Assembly: GCF_900115545.1 (NCBI RefSeq)
Contig: NZ_FOWV01000012.1
Location: 16,299-80,298 of the forward strand
DNA length: 64,000 bases
DNA from: Ralstonia sp. NFACC01
Lineage (GTDB): Bacteria; Pseudomonadota; Gammaproteobacteria; Burkholderiales; Burkholderiaceae
Direction: 5' to 3'
Shown in pieces: positions 9,085 to 17,667 of this stretch (position 1 is the stretch's first letter; every line of letters begins with the position of its first letter). Below the pieces are notes generated by a model. It was given only the letters and a program-made list of their open reading frames with translations. It did no database searches and was not told where the DNA came from. The position numbers and the translations under genes are program-made.

Positions 9085-9522
9085 ATGACCCTCTCCACTC
9101 GCCTTGCCACGCCCGAAGACGGGCCGCGGCTGCTGGCCGCCGTCGCCTCGACCGCCTCGCCGCTGCAGCTGGCGCATGCCGTTGATACGCTGCTCGCCCA
9201 TCCGAACGTGCATCCCTGCTTCCTGATCGAAAAGGGTGAGGTATTGGCCGGCGTGGCGCCGATCACGCTCGTGCCGCATCTGGTGTTGGGCGGCTTGGTG
9301 GCGTGGTTGCCAGCTGGCGTGTTGGTGCTTTCCGGCGACATGGTCACCCGTGACACCGCCTTGGCCGCCGTGAATGAGTACGCCAGAGCACATGGCATAC
9401 TCCACGTCCTGCTGCCGCCCGCGGCGCTTTCGGCTGAAGAGGCTGCAGCGCTCGGCTTTGGGTCTGATGCATCCGGGTGCTGGTGGCGCAGCGCACGCCC
9501 GTCGCCCAAGTCGTTGGGCTAA
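9085..9522 (+). CDS. Probable GNAT-like acetyltransferase-fold protein
   Basis: About 145 residues beginning MTLSTRLATPEDGPRLL, which resembles the opening strand and helix of GNAT proteins. The middle is hydrophobic (LAGVAPITLVPHLVLGG) and the end contains the helix-strand pattern ARAHGILHVLLPP and a GFGSDASGCWW close. The usual R/QxxGxG/A acetyl-CoA loop is not evident, so an active enzyme is doubtful. ATG codons at 9055 and 9061 are alternative starts. The 3' end overlaps the open frame of the next gene but not its likely start. Confidence 0.5.
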   Translation: MTLSTRLATPEDGPRLLAAVASTASPLQLAHAVDTLLAHPNVHPCFLIEKGEVLAGVAPITLVPHLVLGGLVAWLPAGVLVLSGDMVTRDTALAAVNEYARAHGILHVLLPPAALSAEEAAALGFGSDASGCWWRSARPSPKSLG

Positions 9523-9545
9523 TTCTTCCCGTTTCGTTTCTTCTG

Positions 9546-10304
9546 ATGGAATTCGCTTTGCTCGCCGTGGCTGGCTTTCTGGCCGGCCTGATCGATGCCG
9601 TGGCCGGTGGCGGCGGCTTGGTACAGATTCCCGCGCTGTTTTCGGCGTATCCGAATATCGCGCCCGCTACGCTGATCGGCACGAACAAGGTCGCGTCGAT
9701 GTCGGGCACCGCGACGGCGGCGGTGCGTTACGGCCGCACAGTGCGCATCTATTGGGGCGCGACGGCGCCGGCGGTGGTCACGGCGTTTGCCTTTTCGCTG
9801 CTGGGCGCGTGGGCGCTCACGCATATCCCGGCCGAACCGCTGCGCCATGCGCTGCCGTTCGTACTGGCCGTGCTGCTCGTCTATACGGTGGCCAAGAGGA
9901 ACCTGGGCGCCGACCACGCCCCGAGCCTCGAGGGCTGGCGCGAGCGCGCGGCGGCATTGTTGGCCGGCGCGGCCATCGGTTTCTACGACGGCGTGTTTGG
10001 CCCGGGCACCGGCAGCTTTCTGATGATCGTGTTCGTGCGCGTGTTTGGGTACGACTTCCTGCACGCGTCGGCGTCTACCAAGATCGTGAATCTGGCGACC
10101 AACGTGGCAGCGCTGTTGCTGCTGGCCGCCAAGGGGCACGTCTGGTGGCAGCTCGGCGTTGTCATGGCGGTTGCCAACGTCGCCGGCAATCAGGTCGGCA
10201 GCCACTTCGCGCTGCGGCACGGCAGCCGCTTCGTGCGCAAGGTGTTCATCGTGGTGGTGTTGGCGCTGATTTTGAAGACGGCCTACGACGCGTTCATCCG
10301 TTGA
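9546..10304 (+). CDS. TauE/SafE family membrane permease (sulfite exporter-like)
   Basis: 252 residues from the ATG at 9546 (MEFALLAVAGFLAGLIDAV). The N-terminal helix with GFLAGLIDAVAGGGGLVQIP is the TauE/SafE signature, and the second half repeats it (GFYDGVFGPGTGSF), giving the family's two-fold duplication and 7-8 transmembrane helices. Members export sulfite or other organic sulfur or carboxylate anions. The substrate is unknown here. Its end overlaps the convergent cupin gene by 11 bases. Confidence 0.85.
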   Translation: MEFALLAVAGFLAGLIDAVAGGGGLVQIPALFSAYPNIAPATLIGTNKVASMSGTATAAVRYGRTVRIYWGATAPAVVTAFAFSLLGAWALTHIPAEPLRHALPFVLAVLLVYTVAKRNLGADHAPSLEGWRERAAALLAGAAIGFYDGVFGPGTGSFLMIVFVRVFGYDFLHASASTKIVNLATNVAALLLLAAKGHVWWQLGVVMAVANVAGNQVGSHFALRHGSRFVRKVFIVVVLALILKTAYDAFIR

Positions 10305-10671
10305 GTTGCTTCTCAAGCGCCACGCTGCGCTCGGTGATGACGTCGCCCGTGTGCTGCGTGGTGACGGTCTCAATCAGCATGATTCCGCATTCCTCGTCGG
10401 CGACGGGAAAGTGACGCACACCGCGCGGCACGACACAGAATTCACCCGGGCCGAGGTGCACGTCGGCGCGGTCTTCGAAGGCGATTTTCAGGTGGCCGTA
10501 GACCACGAAGAACAGCTCATCTTCATTCGGGTGGTCGTGCCAGACGAATTCGCCCTTGAGCTTGGCGACCTTGATGTATTGATCGTTGACCTGGCCGACA
10601 ATGCGCGGCGACCAATAGTCTGTGACCTGTTCCAGCGCGTGCGTGACCTGTACGGCGTGTCCTGCGAGCAT
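10294..10671 (-). CDS. Cupin domain protein
   Basis: 125 residues from ATG 10671 (MLAGHAVQVTHALEQV). The single cupin barrel shows motif 1 as WHDHPNEDELFFVVYG (His and Glu metal ligands) and motif 2 as PGEFCVVPRGVRHFP (His ligand). Small single-domain cupins of this kind are often metal-binding proteins of unknown substrate. It stands alone, convergent with the TauE-like gene. Confidence 0.75.
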   Translation of the reverse strand: MLAGHAVQVTHALEQVTDYWSPRIVGQVNDQYIKVAKLKGEFVWHDHPNEDELFFVVYGHLKIAFEDRADVHLGPGEFCVVPRGVRHFPVADEECGIMLIETVTTQHTGDVITERSVALEKQLNG

Positions 10672-10840
10672 GTTGCGCTCCGATGTATGGGAAGGCTCTG
10701 AAGATAAGGGCGGGCGCCGGGCATTCCCAACCAAACTTTCTAATCGCACCGATCACGCGGGCTAATGCGCGGTGCGTTGTCACTGTGTTGCCGCATGGGC
10801 GGGCTAGGCTGCCAGGTTCTGCTTTCTTCTGCGCAGCATC

Positions 10841-11392
10841 ATGGCCCTGAGCCTCGACGACATCCGCACGCTATTTGACCGCCACGGCAACATTGCCTAC
10901 AGCGGCGAGCCCGTCACGCAGCTCGAACATGCCTTGCAGACGGCGGCGTTGGCGGAGGCGGCCGGTGCGTCGGATGCGCTGATCACGGCGGCGCTGCTGC
11001 ACGACCTCGGTCATTTGCTGAACCTGCGGGGCGAGACGCCGACCGCCCACGGCATCGACGATCAGCACCAGTACTTTGCGCTGCCGTTTCTGCGTGCGAC
11101 GTTTCCCGATGCCGTGCTGGAGCCGATCCGCCTGCATGTGGATGCCAAGCGCTGCCTGTGCGCGATGGATGCGCATTACTACGCGCGCCTCTCAGCCGAT
11201 TCCGTACGGAGCTTGGCGTTGCAGGGCGGTGTGTTTTCAGCGCAGGAAGCCGAGGCCTTCATGCAGCGTCTGTACGCTGCCGATGCGCTGCAGCTGCGCC
11301 GGTGGGACGACCTCGCCAAGGTGGCCGGGCAGCGCACGCCTGATCTTGCGCACTTCCTGGCGACGGCCGCGCGGGTTTCAGCGGCAGCCTAG
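10841..11392 (+). CDS. HD-domain protein of the PhnZ type (mixed-valent di-iron oxygenase candidate)
   Basis: 183 residues. The sequence carries the PhnZ-style pattern: Tyr20 and Glu23 in AYSGEP, then VTQLEHALQTA with His30, HDLGH with His54-Asp55-His58, His76, and His99 in LHVDAKR. PhnZ uses a di-iron HD site to oxidatively cleave 2-amino-1-hydroxyethylphosphonate to glycine and phosphate; related enzymes act on other hydroxy-phosphonates or quaternary amines. No phosphonate transporter, PhnY-type hydroxylase or other phn gene is near it. Assignment to the family rests on motifs, the substrate is open. Confidence 0.75.
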   Translation: MALSLDDIRTLFDRHGNIAYSGEPVTQLEHALQTAALAEAAGASDALITAALLHDLGHLLNLRGETPTAHGIDDQHQYFALPFLRATFPDAVLEPIRLHVDAKRCLCAMDAHYYARLSADSVRSLALQGGVFSAQEAEAFMQRLYAADALQLRRWDDLAKVAGQRTPDLAHFLATAARVSAAA

Positions 11393-12334
11393 GCTGCGCA
11401 ACGTCGCGCCCACGGCTTCGTCCCACGGTGTGTGCGGCTCGGCCCCGAGCGTCTGCACGAGCTTGGCGTTGTCCATGCGCACCGGCTGCTGCCACAGATA
11501 ACGCATCTCGCGCATCTCGCGCAGCATCTCCGAGAACGGGGCCAGCGCGGGCATCAGCCACCACGGGAATGCGCGCGTCTTGACGGGGCGACCCACCGCG
11601 CGGCCAATTGCTGCGGCCATCTGCGTGCCGTCGGCATCCCAGTGACCGCGCATGTGATAAACGGCGAAGTCCGGCAGACGGTCGCCTTGCTCGATAAGAC
11701 GCAGCATCGTTTCGGCCACGTCCGGCAAATAGGCCCATTGATGGCCGATGCCGTCGGCGCCCGGCTGCGTGACGGTGCGGACGGGCTTGCCCGGCTTGAC
11801 CAGCGCGCCAGCGAACCACGTATTGCTTGTTTGCGGCCCGAAGAAATCGCCGGCGCGCACGATCAGGCTGCGCACGCCGTCGGCGCTGGCGGCCTGCATG
11901 CGGCGCTCCAGCTCTGCGCGGATCTTGCCCTTGCGCGTGAGCGGTGCCTGCGCAGTCGTTTCGCGCAGCACGGGAAACGTGTCCGGCGCGAAGTTGTACA
12001 CCGTGCCGGGCAGCACGATACGCGCTCCTGAAGCACGTGCGGCGGCGATGGTGTTGTCGATCATCGGCAGCACCAGCCCGGCCCAGTTCTGGTAGCCCGG
12101 CGGGTTGACGGCGTGGACGATCAGCTCCGCGCCATGCGCTGCGCCGACCACGTCTTCGCGCACCATCGCGTCGCCGCGAATCCACTCGAATGCGGCGTTG
12201 CGGTTGGTCAGCGCCTCCGGATTGCGCTGCAGCGCCCGCACATGCCAGCCGCGTGCCACCAGCCGACGTGCCACTTCGCCGCCGATACCGCCGGTGGCGC
12301 CCAATACCAATGCGATGCGTTGTGCCTGTTCCAT
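11378..12334 (-). CDS. NAD(P)-binding epimerase/reductase-like protein
   Basis: 318 residues from ATG 12334. The Rossmann motif GATGGIGGEVARRL (residues 11-24) opens the protein, as in extended short-chain dehydrogenase/epimerase and NmrA-like families. It likely binds NADP(H). The canonical YxxxK pair is not obvious, so it may act as a reductase with atypical chemistry or a sensor. It is divergent from the LysR gene at 12436, which may control it. Its last 15 bases overlap the HD-domain gene end. Confidence 0.75.
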   Translation of the reverse strand: MEQAQRIALVLGATGGIGGEVARRLVARGWHVRALQRNPEALTNRNAAFEWIRGDAMVREDVVGAAHGAELIVHAVNPPGYQNWAGLVLPMIDNTIAAARASGARIVLPGTVYNFAPDTFPVLRETTAQAPLTRKGKIRAELERRMQAASADGVRSLIVRAGDFFGPQTSNTWFAGALVKPGKPVRTVTQPGADGIGHQWAYLPDVAETMLRLIEQGDRLPDFAVYHMRGHWDADGTQMAAAIGRAVGRPVKTRAFPWWLMPALAPFSEMLREMREMRYLWQQPVRMDNAKLVQTLGAEPHTPWDEAVGATLRSLGCR

Positions 12335-12423
12335 GACCGTGCTCCCGGTGTGTGTGCGTTGCGATGGAGGCATTCTGGGCGCAGCTGTGCTTCAATGGAA
12401 TTGTTGATAGTGAGCGTGCAGAT

Positions 12424-12437
12424 ATACAAATTTGTAT
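12424..12437. promoter_or_regulatory. Perfect 14-bp palindrome at the LysR start codon
   Basis: ATACAAATTTGTAT is a perfect palindrome in an otherwise GC-rich setting. It lies between the divergent epimerase-like and LysR genes and covers the first two bases of the LysR ATG (12436). It could be an operator for autorepression or a site for another regulator. Confidence 0.5.
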
Positions 12438-13332
12438 GAACGGATCTGAGCCTGGTTGGGAGTTGTATCGGACGTTTCTTGCCGTCGTGCGAGAAGGATC
12501 GCTGTCGGGCGCCGCCCGCGCGCTGGGGCTGACGCAGCCGACGGCGGGCCGGCATGTCGATGCGCTGGAACGGGCGCTGGGCATGTCGCTCTTCATCCGA
12601 ACCCAGCAGGGGCTCAGCCCCACAGAAGCGGCGCTATCGCTGCGGCCGTTTGCGGAATCGCTCGAAGCCACGAGCGCCGCCTTGCTGCGCGCCGCCTCCA
12701 GCCAGGGCGAGGGTGTGCGCGGCACCGTGCGCATCACCGCCAGCGAGGTGGTGGCGGTGGAGGTGCTGCCGCCCATCCTCGCCGATCTGCACGCCGCCTA
12801 TCCGGAGCTGACGCTCGAACTGGTGCCCTCGAACCGGATGGAGGACCTGCTGCGCCGCGAGGCGGACATCGCCGTGCGTATGCAGCCACCGAGCCAGGGC
12901 GTGCTCGTCGCGCGGCACATCGGCGGGATCGAACTGGGGCTGTTTGCGCACCGGCGTTATCTGGCGCAGCGCGGCACGCCAACCACGGTGGAAGAACTCG
13001 CTGGCCACACGTTGATCGGCTACGACAAGGAGAACGCATTCCTGCGCAGCGTGCGAGCGCAGTTCCCGTGGATCCAACGCAACCGCTTCGCACTGCGCAC
13101 CGACAGTGACCTGGCTGCGATTGCTGCGCTGCGTGCGGGCTTCGGCATCGGCTTCTGCCAGGTCGGCTTGGTGCGGCACAACGCAGATCTGGTTCGGCTG
13201 TTCGGCAATCGGGTCTCCATCACGCTCGACACCTGGCTCGCCATGCACGAAGACCTGCGTGACAGCCCGCGCTGCCGCGTCGTGTTTGATGCGTTGGCGA
13301 CGGGGCTGCTGCGTTACATCAACGGCGATTGA
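12436..13332 (+). CDS. LysR family transcriptional regulator
   Basis: 298 residues from ATG 12436 (MNGSEPGWELYRTFL). The winged helix-turn-helix is at about residues 10-68, including GSLSGAARALGLTQPTAGRHVDALE. An effector-binding domain follows. Because it is divergent from the epimerase-like gene 101 bp away, that gene is the likely target. The effector is unknown. Confidence 0.85.
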   Translation: MNGSEPGWELYRTFLAVVREGSLSGAARALGLTQPTAGRHVDALERALGMSLFIRTQQGLSPTEAALSLRPFAESLEATSAALLRAASSQGEGVRGTVRITASEVVAVEVLPPILADLHAAYPELTLELVPSNRMEDLLRREADIAVRMQPPSQGVLVARHIGGIELGLFAHRRYLAQRGTPTTVEELAGHTLIGYDKENAFLRSVRAQFPWIQRNRFALRTDSDLAAIAALRAGFGIGFCQVGLVRHNADLVRLFGNRVSITLDTWLAMHEDLRDSPRCRVVFDALATGLLRYINGD

Positions 13333-13344
13333 TCGATCGCGTTG

Positions 13345-13560
13345 CTATCGCTTCTGGCGCAATGGGTCGAGCAGGCTCTTCAACCCGTTGTGATCCAACT
13401 CCTGCATCAGCGCGAGCAATCGGCCGATCTGCCCGGGCGGAAAGCCTTCGCGCGCGAACCAGTTGAGGTAATGGCCCGGCAGGTCCGCAATCACGCGGCC
13501 CTTGTATTTGCCGAAGGGCATTTGCGTGGTGACGAGGCGTTGGAGGTCTTCGGGGTTCAT
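13345..13560 (-). CDS. DUF3820 family small protein
   Basis: 71 residues. The core MPFGKYKGRVIADLPGHYLNW (minus one end residue) is characteristic of the DUF3820 family, small proteins present in many gamma- and beta-proteobacteria; the biochemical role is not established. It sits 5 bp downstream of a LysR gene on the same strand and could be cotranscribed with it. Confidence 0.75.
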   Translation of the reverse strand: MNPEDLQRLVTTQMPFGKYKGRVIADLPGHYLNWFAREGFPPGQIGRLLALMQELDHNGLKSLLDPLRQKR

Positions 13561-13565
13561 GGGCG

Positions 13566-14474
13566 CTATTGTGCCGTCGATGTGGGGACGAGCGCGGGCA
13601 CGTGCGCCAGCAAATGCTCCACAAAACCGGAGAGCTTCGGCAACGGCCGTCGATCCTGCCGATACACGACATGAATCGGCCGCGGCTCGGGCGCATACGC
13701 TTGCAGCACGCGCACGAGGCGGCCGCTTGCCAGGTCTTCTGCGACGAGCACTTCGGGCTGCAGCAGCAGGCCCGCGCCCGCAACCGCTGCCGCGCGCAAG
13801 CCATGGCCGTCGTTGCAGGTGAAGGCAGGGTCGTCGCGCCAGGGCGTGTCGCCTTCCCAGTCACGCAACTGCCACGCATTGCGGTTGTTCCACACCATGT
13901 GCGAGAGGCAGCGGTGCTGTGGCAGGTTTGCCGGTGTTTCCGGCCGCCCGTAACGCGTGAGGTAATCCGGCGATGCGCAGATGACCATGCGATACACGCA
14001 CAGCGGCTTGGCGACCAGATCGGCGTCGCCCAGTGGCCCGATGCGGATGGCGAGGTCGAACCCCTCGTCGACGAGATCGACCATGCTGTTGCTGAGGTTC
14101 AGCTCCACGCGCACCTGCGGATGCGCCTGCTGGAACGTCGCCGCCAACGGCGCGATCACGCACGCGCCAAACGTGGTGGGGGCACTTACGCGCAGCGTGC
14201 CTGAGGGCGACGCGCGCAGCCGTTCGACGGACGTTTCCGCCCAACGCACCTGTTCCAGCACGCGCTTGGCGTCTTCGTAGAACACGCGTCCGGCATCGGT
14301 CAGGCTCTGGCGGCGCGTGCTGCGCTGGAGCAGGCGGGCGCCCAGTTGCGTCTCTAGCGCGCTTACATATTTGCCGACCATCACCGCGGACATTTCAAGC
14401 CGCGCCGCTGCCTCGGTGAAGTTGCCGCCTTCCACCACGGCGACGAAGGTTTCCATGCTGCGCAGCTTGTCCAT
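13566..14474 (-). CDS. LysR family transcriptional regulator
   Basis: 302 residues. The N-terminal helix-turn-helix contains MDKLRSMETFVAVVEGGNF and AAARLEMSAVMVGKYVSALE, typical of the group of LysR proteins that regulate divergent SDR or oxidoreductase genes. The SDR gene at 14582 is divergent, 107 bp away, and is the most likely target. A DUF3820 gene follows within 5 bp. Confidence 0.87.
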   Translation of the reverse strand: MDKLRSMETFVAVVEGGNFTEAAARLEMSAVMVGKYVSALETQLGARLLQRSTRRQSLTDAGRVFYEDAKRVLEQVRWAETSVERLRASPSGTLRVSAPTTFGACVIAPLAATFQQAHPQVRVELNLSNSMVDLVDEGFDLAIRIGPLGDADLVAKPLCVYRMVICASPDYLTRYGRPETPANLPQHRCLSHMVWNNRNAWQLRDWEGDTPWRDDPAFTCNDGHGLRAAAVAGAGLLLQPEVLVAEDLASGRLVRVLQAYAPEPRPIHVVYRQDRRPLPKLSGFVEHLLAHVPALVPTSTAQ

Positions 14475-14581
14475 ATTCCGAACTATTGATTTGGAATGAT
14501 CAAAGGTATCACGGCTTTATTACATGATGGGTTCGGCCAAGAATAGGCGCCATTCCAACCGGATTTGTGAAGGAGCAGAGC

Positions 14582-15187
14582 ATGAAAATCGTCGTGATTG
14601 GCGCCAGCGGCACGCTTGGCCGCGCCGTGGTGGCGGAACTGGGGCAGGGCGGTGCGCACGAAATCATCCGCGTCGGCCGCACGCAGGGCGAGCATCAAGT
14701 CGACATCACCAACGCAGACAGCGTGGCGGCGCTGTTCAACAAGCTCGGCCGCGTCGACGCGATTGTCTCCACCGCGGGCAATCTGTTCTTCGGGCCGCTG
14801 ACCAAGATGACGGCCGCGGATTTCAACGTTGGCCTGCAGGACAAGCTGCTCGGCCAAGTGCGCCTGGCGCTCGTCGGCCAGCATTATCTGAACGACGGCG
14901 GCTCGATCACGCTGACGACCGGCATCGTGGGGCAGGAGCCGATTGCACAAGGCGCCAACGCCACCGCGGTGAACGCGGGCGTGGAGGGCTTTGTGCGCGC
15001 CGCCGCTTGCGAGCTGCCGCGCGGCATCCGCATCAACGCGGTGAGCCCGACGGTGCTGACCGAATCCATGGAGGCATATGGCCCGTTCTTCCCGGGCTTC
15101 GAGCCGGTCTCGGCAGCGCGCGCGGCGTTGGCGTATCGGCGCAGCGTGGAAGGCGTGCAGAGCGGCCGGGTGTATCGCGTAGGCTGA
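14582..15187 (+). CDS. Short-chain dehydrogenase/reductase
   Basis: 201 residues from ATG 14582, with GAAGGAGCAG upstream. The nucleotide motif GASGTLGRAVVAEL is at residues 7-20. In this compact SDR subgroup the active-site Tyr-x-x-x-Lys is not evident; the corresponding stretch reads QGANATAVNAGVEGFVRAAA, as in other short SDRs found beside LysR genes. The end, GVQSGRVYRVG, is typical of this subgroup. It probably reduces or oxidises a small molecule using NAD(P); the substrate is unknown. Confidence 0.8.
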   Translation: MKIVVIGASGTLGRAVVAELGQGGAHEIIRVGRTQGEHQVDITNADSVAALFNKLGRVDAIVSTAGNLFFGPLTKMTAADFNVGLQDKLLGQVRLALVGQHYLNDGGSITLTTGIVGQEPIAQGANATAVNAGVEGFVRAAACELPRGIRINAVSPTVLTESMEAYGPFFPGFEPVSAARAALAYRRSVEGVQSGRVYRVG

Positions 15188-15343
15188 ATCTGCCCAGGTC
15201 GTGAACACGTTAAGTTTCGGGGTATCTCCCCCTTGCTCGCGTGGCGTGACTCCTTCTAGACTCGTTCATCCCCGACCCAGCGGTCGGCCAAATCGCAGAT
15301 CCAGAGCGGGCGCAGACCCACTCGGCACATCTCAGGAGACGGC

Positions 15344-16492
15344 ATGAAGGTTTCGCGCGCATCCCGCATTGCACTCGCCGCAACGGCGTTGTTGGCAGGC
15401 ACGGCATTCGCCCAGGTGAAGGTCGGTATCACAGTGTCTGCCACGGGGCCGGCCGCCTCGCTCGGCATTCCGGAAAAGAACACCGTGGCGCTGCTGCCCA
15501 AGGAAATCGCAGGCAAGAAAATCGAGTACATCGTGCTCGACGATGCGTCTGATACGACGACTGCCGTCAAGAACACGCGCAAGCTGATCACCGAAGACAA
15601 GGTCGACCTGGTGATCGGCTCGACCGTCACGCCGAACTCGCTGGCGATGGTGGATGTGGTGGCCGAGAGCGAAACGCCGATGATCACCCTGGCCGCCTCG
15701 GCGCGAATCATCGAGCCGATGGACGCCAAGCGCGCGTGGGTGTTCAAGACGCCGCAGAACGATTCGCACATGGCGACCGCCATTGCCGAACACATGGTCA
15801 ACCATGGCGTGAAGACTGTCGCGCTGATCGGCTTTGCCGATGCCTATGGCGATTCGTGGGCGCAGGAGTTCGACAAGGTGGCAGGGCTGCGCAAGCTGAA
15901 GGTTGTCGCCAACGAGCGGTTTGCTCGGACCGATACGTCGGTGACAGGGCAGGTGTTGAAGATCGTGTCGTCCAATCCGGACGCAGTGTTGATCGCAGGC
16001 TCGGGTACGCCTGCCGCGCTGCCGGAGCGGGCGCTCAAGGAGCGGGGCTACAAGGGCAAGCTGTATCAGACGCACGGCGTGGCGAACGCCGACTTCCTGC
16101 GCGTGTGCGGCAAGGACTGCGACGGCACGTTCCTGCCGGCAGGTCCGATCCTGGTTGCCGAGCAACTGCCCGACAGCAACCCGGTGAAGAAGCCAGCGCT
16201 GGCGTACAAGACGGCATATGAGAAGGCCTATGGCGGGCAGGTTTCCACGTTCGGCGGCCACATGTGGGATGCCGGTTTGTTGTTCACGCATGCGATGCCC
16301 GAAGCGCTGAGGAAGGGGCAACCCGGCACACCGGCGTTCCGCAAGGGGCTGCGCGATGCGATGGAGACGACCACCAATCTGGCGATCTCGCACGGCGTGA
16401 TGAACATGAACGCGAAGGATCACCTCGGGCTGGACCAACGGGCGCGGGTGATGGTGGAAATCAAGGACGGGAAGTGGAAGCTGCAGAACTGA
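15344..16492 (+). CDS. Orphan branched-chain amino-acid-type substrate-binding protein
   Basis: 382 residues with a signal peptide at residues 1-23 (ending AFA-Q) and AGGAGACGGC before the ATG. The mature protein begins VKVGITVSATGPAASLGIPEKN, typical of Peripla_BP_6 periplasmic receptors. No permease or ATPase is next to it, so it must share the membrane part of another importer or act otherwise. A strong terminator follows. Confidence 0.85.
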   Translation: MKVSRASRIALAATALLAGTAFAQVKVGITVSATGPAASLGIPEKNTVALLPKEIAGKKIEYIVLDDASDTTTAVKNTRKLITEDKVDLVIGSTVTPNSLAMVDVVAESETPMITLAASARIIEPMDAKRAWVFKTPQNDSHMATAIAEHMVNHGVKTVALIGFADAYGDSWAQEFDKVAGLRKLKVVANERFARTDTSVTGQVLKIVSSNPDAVLIAGSGTPAALPERALKERGYKGKLYQTHGVANADFLRVCGKDCDGTFLPAGPILVAEQLPDSNPVKKPALAYKTAYEKAYGGQVSTFGGHMWDAGLLFTHAMPEALRKGQPGTPAFRKGLRDAMETTTNLAISHGVMNMNAKDHLGLDQRARVMVEIKDGKWKLQN

Positions 16493-16518
16493 CGGCGTAG
16501 CCAACGTCATCGTCCCAC

Positions 16519-16554
16519 GCAAAACGCACGGTTCGCGCCGTGCGTTTTGCTTTG
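16519..16554 (+). terminator. Rho-independent terminator after orphan binding protein
   Basis: A perfect 13-bp stem (GCAAAACGCACGG at 16519-16531 with its complement at 16538-16550), a six-base loop and a short T-rich tail. It separates the binding protein gene from the convergent aldo/keto reductase, and may work in both directions. Confidence 0.78.
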
Positions 16555-16567
16555 TTTAGCGGAGGGC

Positions 16568-17581
16568 TCAAGCGTTGACGAGGCTTTGCGGCACGGGCGA
16601 TGCCGTGGTTTCCGGCAGCGCGGCGTCGATTTCCGCGAGATCCGCATCCGTCAGTTTCAGGCTGGCCGCGCCGAGCAGTCCTTCGAGCTGGTCCGGCCGT
16701 CGCACGCCGACGATGGCGCCCGTGACCACCGGGTTGCGCAGCGTCCACGCGATGGCGACTTCGGCAGGCGTGCGTCCATGCCGGGCGCCGACGCCACGCA
16801 GCACCTCCACCAGCGCCAGGTTGCGCGTCAGATTCGGCTCCTGAAATTCGGGGCTGCGCTGCGCGCGCCAGTCATCGGCCGGCAGCGCGGCGATGCGCTC
16901 GCGCGTCATGCGCCCCGACAGCAGTCCCGATTGCAGCGGCGAATAGACGATGTTGCCGATGCCACGCGCCGCCGTGTACGGCAGGATGGATTCCTCGATG
17001 CCGCGCATCAGGAGCGAGTAGGGCGGTTGCAGCGAGGCAATCGGCGCGACGGAGCGGGCGCGTTCCATTTGCGCCGCATCGAAATTCGACACGCCGATAT
17101 GGCGGATCTTGCCGGCGCGGCGTGCCTCCGCCAGCGCGCCAATGGCGGCTTCGATCGATTGCTCGGGCGCCCCGGGCGGGAAGGCCGGCCAGTGGATCTG
17201 GTACAGGTCGATCGCGTCCACGTTCAGGCGGCGCAGGCTCTCGTCGATTTCACGTGAAAGCGATGCGGGGTCGAGCGAATGCGAGATCCGCCCCTGCGCA
17301 TCCCACACCAGCGAACCCTTGGTGAACACGTACGGGCGCCGTTCTGCGGGCAATGTGCGCAGCGCCCGGCCGACCACCGTTTCTGCGTGGCCCAGCCCAT
17401 AGGCGGCAGCGGTGTCGATCCAGTTGATGCCGGCGTCTACGGCGGCGGCGATGGCGGCAATGGAATCGCGATCGTCCTGCGCGCCCCAGCCATATTCCCA
17501 GTTCCCGCCGCCCGAGGCCCAAGTACCGAAGCCGAGTGGCGAGATGTGCAGGTCGGATTGACCAAGTTGTCGTGTCTGCAT
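16568..17581 (-). CDS. Aldo/keto reductase
   Basis: 337 residues. The barrel enzyme shows the AKR pattern: LGFGTWASGG near the start, the catalytic Asp and Tyr in NWIDTAAAYGLGHAE, a Lys in FTKGSL, and a His in QIHWPA. Late residues (AWTLRNPVVTGAIVGVRRPDQ) match the NADPH-binding end. It reduces aldehydes or ketones in the cytoplasm with NADPH. It is divergent from the LysR gene at 17668, a likely regulator. Confidence 0.9.
   Translation of the reverse strand: MQTRQLGQSDLHISPLGFGTWASGGGNWEYGWGAQDDRDSIAAIAAAVDAGINWIDTAAAYGLGHAETVVGRALRTLPAERRPYVFTKGSLVWDAQGRISHSLDPASLSREIDESLRRLNVDAIDLYQIHWPAFPPGAPEQSIEAAIGALAEARRAGKIRHIGVSNFDAAQMERARSVAPIASLQPPYSLLMRGIEESILPYTAARGIGNIVYSPLQSGLLSGRMTRERIAALPADDWRAQRSPEFQEPNLTRNLALVEVLRGVGARHGRTPAEVAIAWTLRNPVVTGAIVGVRRPDQLEGLLGAASLKLTDADLAEIDAALPETTASPVPQSLVNA
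17246..17261. promoter_or_regulatory. Degenerate parS-like site inside the aldo/keto reductase gene
   Basis: The 12-bp core TTTCACGTGAAA is intact, but both outer pairs differ from the consensus (GA...GC instead of TG...CA). It is 1.4 kb from the consensus parS pair. It may be a weak ParB site or a chance match. Confidence 0.35.
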
Positions 17582-17667
17582 GGCGATGTCCTTGTCAGGT
17601 CAGGGAGAGGAGTCGCCAGTCTAGGCAACGCGGTCACGCCAATTAAGTGGATAGAATCGGATGCACT

